NCBI GenBank assembly: GCA_037355855.1
Contig: CM074764.1
Location: 2,728,001 to 2,792,000, forward strand
Direction of reading: 5' to 3'
Length of the DNA stretch: 64,000 nt
Origin: Pseudo-nitzschia pungens
Taxonomy: Eukaryota > Bacillariophyta > Bacillariophyceae > Bacillariales > Bacillariaceae
This document shows, one piece after another, positions 59,650 through 64,000 of the stretch. Under the pieces are notes generated by a model. The model was given only the letters and a program-made list of their open reading frames with translations. It searched no databases and was not told the DNA's origin. Position 1 is the stretch's first letter, and every line of letters begins with the position of its first letter. The position numbers were made by a program, and so were the translations under genes.

Positions 59650-60146
59650 AATATGGTAGTAGTGGTATAAGTGGTAATAGTGGTAGTACTGGTAGTAGTG
59701 GTGGTAACAGTAGTAGTGGTAGTAGTAAGTTATCTATGAATAGAGTAAGAACTTCAAATAATTTTTGAACGAAATCAATCATATGTTTCATACCTAGTGA
59801 GGGTATCTAACATCAAAAAAGCCTAAAAATGGCCTACATTCTTGTATGAGTAATAGATGACTTTAGACAGATTCAGAACCTGACTTTTATTGAATATTCT
59901 TGTTTAAAACACTTTAAACTATAATGTAGGTATTTGAAATATAGATTAGGATTGATTTTTGATTGAGTTGTTACTATCTGAAGTTAAGGTATTTTAACTA
60001 GTGTTTGTTAGTTAAAAACAAATTGGAAAATTTTTTTAGGGTACTGGTTTTGTTAGTTGTGCCACGCATAGGTAATTTTTTTTTTCAGATTTGAATGAAG
60101 TTTTTGTACTGAAGCGCGCATCGTGTCGCACCCCCCCTATTATGAC
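59650..60146 (-). repeat. Right terminal inverted repeat of the P-like element
   Basis: It is the reverse complement of the left arm at 26733-27193, including the GGTAGT minisatellite (59650-59735). Its last five bases (CCCTG) have been displaced to 61717-61721 by the inserted small element. Confidence 0.88.
60139..60146. repeat. Target duplication ATTATGAC (left copy)
   Basis: It recurs at 61709-61716. The target is itself part of a P-like terminal repeat. Confidence 0.92.
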
Positions 60147-60454
60147 CAGGGGTCATAATAAGAGGGGGTGCGACACTGCACGAAAAAAAAATTACCTATG
60201 CGTGGCACAAATAGCAAAAAGAGTACCCTCATTTTTTTTTCAATTTGTTTTTAACTAACAAACACTAGTTAAAATACCTTAACTTCAGATAGTAACAACT
60301 CAATCAAAAATCAATCCTAATCTTTATTTCAAATACCTACATTATAGTTTAAAGTGTTTTAAACAAGGATATTCAATAAAAGTCAGGTTTTGAATGTGTC
60401 TAAAGTCGTCTATTACTGATACAAGAATGTAGGCCATTTTTTTCTTCAGACGTG

Positions 60455-60462
60455 CTTGGTAC
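60455..60462. repeat. Target duplication CTTGGTAC (left copy)
   Basis: It recurs at 61198-61205, directly flanking the inner element. Confidence 0.92.
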
Positions 60463-61197
60463 CAGGGGTCATAATATAAGAAGGGGTACGCCACGACGTC
60501 TGTCCGTCGTCAGTTTTCGACGTACAAATACTAGTAAAAAAAAAATGGCTCTCCATATTCTATGTGTGGTCCAATTTAGAAAAATTTCCCTCAACCTCAA
60601 TTTTTTTTTTCCACTTTCACTGCATAATACTAACAAAAACTATTACACTTTAATCTATAACAACTCCATCAAAAATTGTAACAAAACAATATTTGAATAC
60701 TGTATCTAGCCCAATTTTTTACAAGGATTATGAATATGTAACTGCTCTTCAGTCTAGATGGATGGAAGATAAAGTAATTTATTTGGATGGATGGTCCAAA
60801 TTTTGGTTCCAAGTGGAAGCTTTTAATTGAATAGAAATAAAATGGATGACGGACGGACGATCCGATTTTGTATTTTATATTCCAGGTGGAAGGCACAGAT
60901 CACTGGTAGTTTGAATCAGCAATATCAGACAGCAGATGGATGTAAACTGAAAAAGGTACTTACTACTTGACTCTCAACTATATAGGTGAACTGCATATCA
61001 AATTTAAAAGTTGGAGAGTGATTGGAAGTGTACTTGATAAGTTGGTTAATCAGGTACACTTTTACTAGTGATATGCAGTAAATTATGAGAAGAAAAAAAT
61101 TGACTGAGGGAAATTTTTCTATTTTGGACCACACATGGAATATGAATCGCCGATTTTTAGTGATCGTGGCGTACCCCTTCTTATATTATGACCCCTG
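60463..61197. mobile_element. Small P-like element II, non-autonomous (735 bp)
   Basis: It begins CAGGGGTCATAATATAAGAA and ends TTCTTATATTATGACCCCTG, flanked by perfect CTTGGTAC copies. Its left arm is the reverse complement of the last 330 bp of the element at 1-1731, so it belongs to that subfamily and could have been moved by that transposase. No coding region is present. Confidence 0.9.
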
Positions 61198-61205
61198 CTT
61201 GGTAC
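61198..61205. repeat. Target duplication CTTGGTAC (right copy)
   Basis: It pairs with 60455-60462. Confidence 0.92.
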
Positions 61206-61219
61206 CACGTACAAATTGT

Positions 61220-61314
61220 CAGTCATGCACCGGACTACTTCAGTCATGCACTCAACTTCGCCAGTCATGCACCGAAATTCGCCAGTCATGCACCGAAATT
61301 CGCCAGTCATGCAC
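61220..61314. repeat. Five 21-bp tandem repeats inside small element I
   Basis: CAGTCATGCAC starts at 61220, 61241, 61262, 61283 and 61304, a constant 21-bp period. Units 3 and 4 continue identically as cgaaattcgc. Confidence 0.9.
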
Positions 61315-61708
61315 CCAAAAAGGCCGTAAATCAATCATATGTTTCATACCTAGTGAGGGTATCTAACACCAAAAAAGCCTAAAAATGGCCTACATTCTTG
61401 TATGAGTAATAGACGACTTTAGACACATTCAAAACCTGACTTTTATTGAATATTCTTGTTTAAAACACTTTAAACTATAATGTAGGTATTTGAAATAAAG
61501 ATTAGGATTGATTTTTGATTGAGTTGTTACTATCTGAAGTTAAGGTATTTTTAACTAGTGTTTGTTAGTTAAAAACAAATTGAAAAAAAAATGAGGGTAC
61601 TCTTTTTGCTATTTGTGCCACGCATAGGTAATTTTTTTTTCCAGATTTGAACGAAGTTTTTGTACTGAAGCGCGCATCGTGTCGCACCCCCTCTTATTAT
61701 GACCCCTG

Positions 61709-61716
61709 ATTATGAC
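61709..61716. repeat. Target duplication ATTATGAC (right copy)
   Basis: It is followed by CCCTG, the displaced last bases of the large P-like element, and then CTGGACT. Confidence 0.92.
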
Positions 61717-61721
61717 CCCTG

Positions 61722-61728
61722 CTGGACT
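61722..61728. repeat. Target duplication CTGGACT (right copy)
   Basis: It pairs with 26726-26732 and shows that both ends belong to one integration. Confidence 0.75.
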
Positions 61729-62088
61729 TGGGTTGGCGCACGGTGAAGTGACGTAACAGAACTTGACTCACTCAGAACTCAGAACAGCTTTTTTTTTACT
61801 GTACCGGTAAGGTTAAGTTACCGTAATTACCGCAACAAAAGATCACGTTTTCACAAATACATACCGTGAAAACGAACATACCACCGTCTGTCATTCAATC
61901 CGGTACACGAGGTGGTTCCCCCTCCCCCCACAGTCTAAAAAAAATCGAAGACAGGAACCTTTTAAAAGAACCTCAATTACAACAGCAACCGGATCCAAAA
62001 AAAACACAAGTTCGTAATAAAAACAAACGATTATTTCCAATCCACAGCTTGTCTTTGTGAGTGTAAAGCAGCACTTTGCACCTCTGTT
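61729..62088. other. Non-coding DNA right of the P-like element
   Basis: No gene is seen. A 64-codon frame at 61866-62060 is Pro/Gln/Lys-rich with no recognisable feature. Confidence 0.45.
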
Positions 62089-63655
62089 AACTTCCGGTTA
62101 TTAAACATGTTCAGTGTTTGTAACATGGATCGCAGCCGTCGTGGCAGCAACAACAACGCTGACAGCAACAACAACGCTGACAGCAACAGCGGACAACAAC
62201 AATGTCGACAGCGACAACGTTGACAGCAACAACGTTGACAGCAACAACGTTGACAGCAACAACGTTGACAGCAACAACGTTGACAGCAACAACGTTGACA
62301 GCAACAATGACGTCGACAGCAATGGCTATTGAAACAAAGTCAACAACGATGCGAAGACAACGCAACTTCAAACAACGCAAACAGCAACACGAACAACAAC
62401 AACACAAACAACAGCAACAGCAACTTGAACAGTGACAATGACAATGACAATGACAATGCCATTGCCAAACAAAGCGCCACAGCAACAGCAACAGCGTTGA
62501 CGCAATCGACAACAAAAGAAACACAGCGAACGCCACAAACAGCAACGCACACAGCAACAGAAACGCAATTAACTTCCGGTTATTAAACATGTTTGCAACA
62601 TGGATCGCAGCTGTCGTGGCAGCAACAGCAACATTGTCGTTGCAATGAAGAACAACACAAACACGGCAAACGCTACAGCGGCGCCGCAGCTGCAAACAAC
62701 GCAAACAGCAACAGCAACGCAAACAACAACAGCAGCAAAGTCAACAGCAACAGCATCAAACAACGCAAACCACGTCGACAACAACAACGCAAACAACAAC
62801 AACAACGCTGACGTTGGCAACACCATAAACAACAGCAATGCTAGACAAATATTGTGTGTTTACCTCTAATACTGCAAGATATCCATTTTGCAACGCTGCA
62901 AACAATCCAAACACTGCAAAGAACAATGGGAATGCCAATCAAAACGCTGGAACCGCGGATCGATATGGCAATCAGTCCAAAGAGGAACTGTCCGCAACAG
63001 CAAGGCCGACAGCAACAGCAACGCTGACAGCAACACTGACAGCAACAACAACGCTAACAGCAACAGCAACAACAACAACGTCAACATCAACAGCGACAAC
63101 AACAACGTTGACAGCAACAATGATGTCGACAGCAACGGCTGTTGAAACAAGGGGCCGAATACGATTGATTGATCTATCCGAAAGCAAAGAGAAGCACGGA
63201 TACAATTGGATCTATCCACCAGTGTGGATACGATTGAGTGGACCGAGGGAGCAACATGCGATGGCAATGCAGAAGACAGCAACCGCAATGCGAACAGCAG
63301 CAGCAACGCAAACGACGATGACAACAATGTAAACAATAACAACAACAGCAACAACAGCAACAGCAACAGCATGCAAATTACATTGCTAACACAAACAACG
63401 CAACAGCAACACGAACAGCAACACGAACGGCAACACAAACGGCAACACAAACGGCAACACAAACGGCAACGCAGACGCCGCAAACATCGCAGACATCACA
63501 AACAGCAACGCAAACGCCGCAAAGAGCAACAGCAGTGGCAACGCAAACAGGAACGCAAATAACAGTGTGACACGAACAACAGCAACGCAAATGATAGCAG
63601 CAACACAAATGACACCGATGGTGACAACAACACAAATAACAACCTAGTAGTTAAT
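62089..63655. repeat. CAA/CAG-rich satellite region with higher-order duplication
   Basis: The region is dominated by imperfect repeats of CAACAG, GACAGCAACAAC and related triplets. Between about 62205 and 62310 a 15-bp unit (gttgacagcaacaac) repeats at least six times; near 63100 shorter versions occur. A segment beginning taacttccggttattaaaca occurs at about 62088 and again at about 62570, showing a higher-order duplication of roughly 480 bp. Long minus-strand frames rich in valine and leucine follow from the repeat. It lies downstream of the RusA-like gene. Confidence 0.75.
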
Positions 63656-63659
63656 TCTT

Positions 63660-64000
63660 TTACAGAGAAGTGCTGTCCGATGTCAAGTCAATAACCTCCT
63701 GAGCGTTGACATTCCTGATGTCATGGTCATGGTCACCGTCATCGTCATCGTCGTCATCATCATCATCATCATCATCGTTCACCCAGAATGGACGATAGTC
63801 TTTGGGTGCTTCCTCTGTGGTTTTCTTGATGCGAAACATGGTAAGGCCTTCACCGCAGTTGACGCCATACATTTTTGAGACAGCAAGCCTAACAACTTGC
63901 CGGTCGTTGTTACAGAGAGAGACTCCGTTCTTGTCTTTCAATTGAAAAGAATCCAAGAGGAATTTTGCCAGGTTGTCAACATCGTTCTGGATATTGCCAT
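63660..64000 (-). CDS. RusA-like Holliday junction resolvase, C-terminal part (cut by window edge)
   Basis: The minus-strand frame is open at the right edge and ends in TAA at 63660-63662. The first visible residues read NDVDNLAKFLLDSF, then NGVSL-NNDRQVVRLAVSKMYG and GEGLTMFRI. This matches the RusA family core, in which two aspartates of D-x-D-N and a third before RQV bind metal at the four-way junction; here they are encoded at 63981-63983, 63975-63977 and 63903-63905. The loop between second and third aspartate is some five residues longer than in E. coli RusA. After the domain comes a tail absent from bacterial RusA: a run of 13 aspartates on a GAT/GAC microsatellite (63738-63776), an Asp/His stretch, and EVIDLTSD, which fits a SUMO-interaction motif. 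The N-terminus lies outside the window, so targeting signals cannot be judged. Confidence 0.72.
   Translation of the reverse strand, partial: GNIQNDVDNLAKFLLDSFQLKDKNGVSLCNNDRQVVRLAVSKMYGVNCGEGLTMFRIKKTTEEAPKDYRPFWVNDDDDDDDDDDDDDGDHDHDIRNVNAQEVIDLTSDSTSL

Larger units (their letters stand above)
60147..61708. mobile_element. Small P-like element I, non-autonomous, itself interrupted
   Basis: It begins CAGGGGTCATAATAAG and ends CTTATTATGACCCCTG, with long arms nearly identical to those of the large P-like element, and has a perfect 8-bp duplication. Own length is about 0.8 kb after removing the inner element. There is no transposase; the centre holds five 21-bp repeats. It inserted five bases from the end of the large element, making a palindromic head-to-head junction (60126-60185). 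Confidence 0.88.
26733..61721 (+). mobile_element. P-superfamily-like DNA transposon with nested insertions (35 kb span)
   Basis: The left end (CAGGGGTCATAATA at 26733) and the right end (TATTATGAC at 60146 plus CCCTG at 61717-61721) are inverted repeats and are flanked by CTGGACT. Own sequence totals about 5.2 kb: a 460-bp left arm, a 5'-truncated transposase gene and a 3' arm. The rest is LINE G with its own nested insertions, and two small P-like elements in the right terminus. The transposase family, TIRs beginning CA and the 8-bp duplications of related copies fit the P superfamily. Confidence 0.8.

Noticed and set aside
62111..63635. Minus-strand frames rich in valine, leucine and cysteine, up to 205 codons
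   Set aside because: They are translations of CAA/CAG-type satellite on the opposite strand, with overlapping frames and no domain.

Overview
This window looks like repeat-rich nuclear DNA of a eukaryotic alga, most probably a diatom. The basis is the mixture of transposon families: very long two-ORF LINEs with an asparagine-aspartate-alanine-lysine RT motif A, a Ty3/gypsy element with a short odd zinc knuckle, and a gag-only LTR element with a CX4HX6C-like knuckle. That placement is inference. About nine tenths of the window is mobile DNA, much of it nested, and the only host-like gene is cut by the right edge.

Left part (1-22.5 kb). Positions 1-1731 are the 3' end of a P-superfamily-like DNA transposon (C-terminal transposase plus right terminal inverted repeat). 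A Ty3/gypsy retrotransposon follows at 3159-22524, flanked by GTACT duplications, with 185-bp LTRs that I read as identical. Its 5' LTR is split by a 5'-truncated LINE (A, 3262-16728, about 20-bp target duplication). LINE A is in turn split by a complete 11-kb LINE (B, 4006-15031, 20-bp duplication) with both ORFs intact. The gypsy gag (17606-19045) and pol (19046-22315) are intact, in the same frame, and separated by one TGA that is followed directly by ATG.

Middle (22.5-26.7 kb). A short stretch with a Stowaway-like terminus leads into a gag-only LTR element (about 22841-25989) with a broken gag and a LINE-derived 5' fragment on the opposite strand. A three-copy tandem repeat of about 145 bp follows.

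Right part (26.7-61.7 kb). A P-like transposon spans 26733-61721 between CTGGACT repeats, with terminal inverted repeats of about 460 bp. About 30 kb of its span is foreign. A full-length antisense LINE (G, 27194-55430) removes the start of the transposase gene. LINE C (27909-41496) and deleted LINE F (41497-43482) lie inside G's ORF2. An ORF-less LINE derivative, D (29343-31386), lies inside C's 5' UTR. The right end of the P-like element holds a second non-autonomous P-like element, which contains a third; both have perfect 8-bp target duplications.

Right edge. After CAA/CAG-rich satellite DNA (61.9-63.65 kb) a minus-strand gene enters from outside the window. It encodes a RusA-like Holliday junction resolvase domain followed by a poly-aspartate run and a SUMO-interaction-like VIDLT motif. 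This is the most unusual coding sequence here.

The insertion order inferred from the duplications is gypsy, then A, then B on the left; P, then G, then C, then D (and F) on the right. Near-identical LTRs and copies, and intact ORFs, suggest recent activity.
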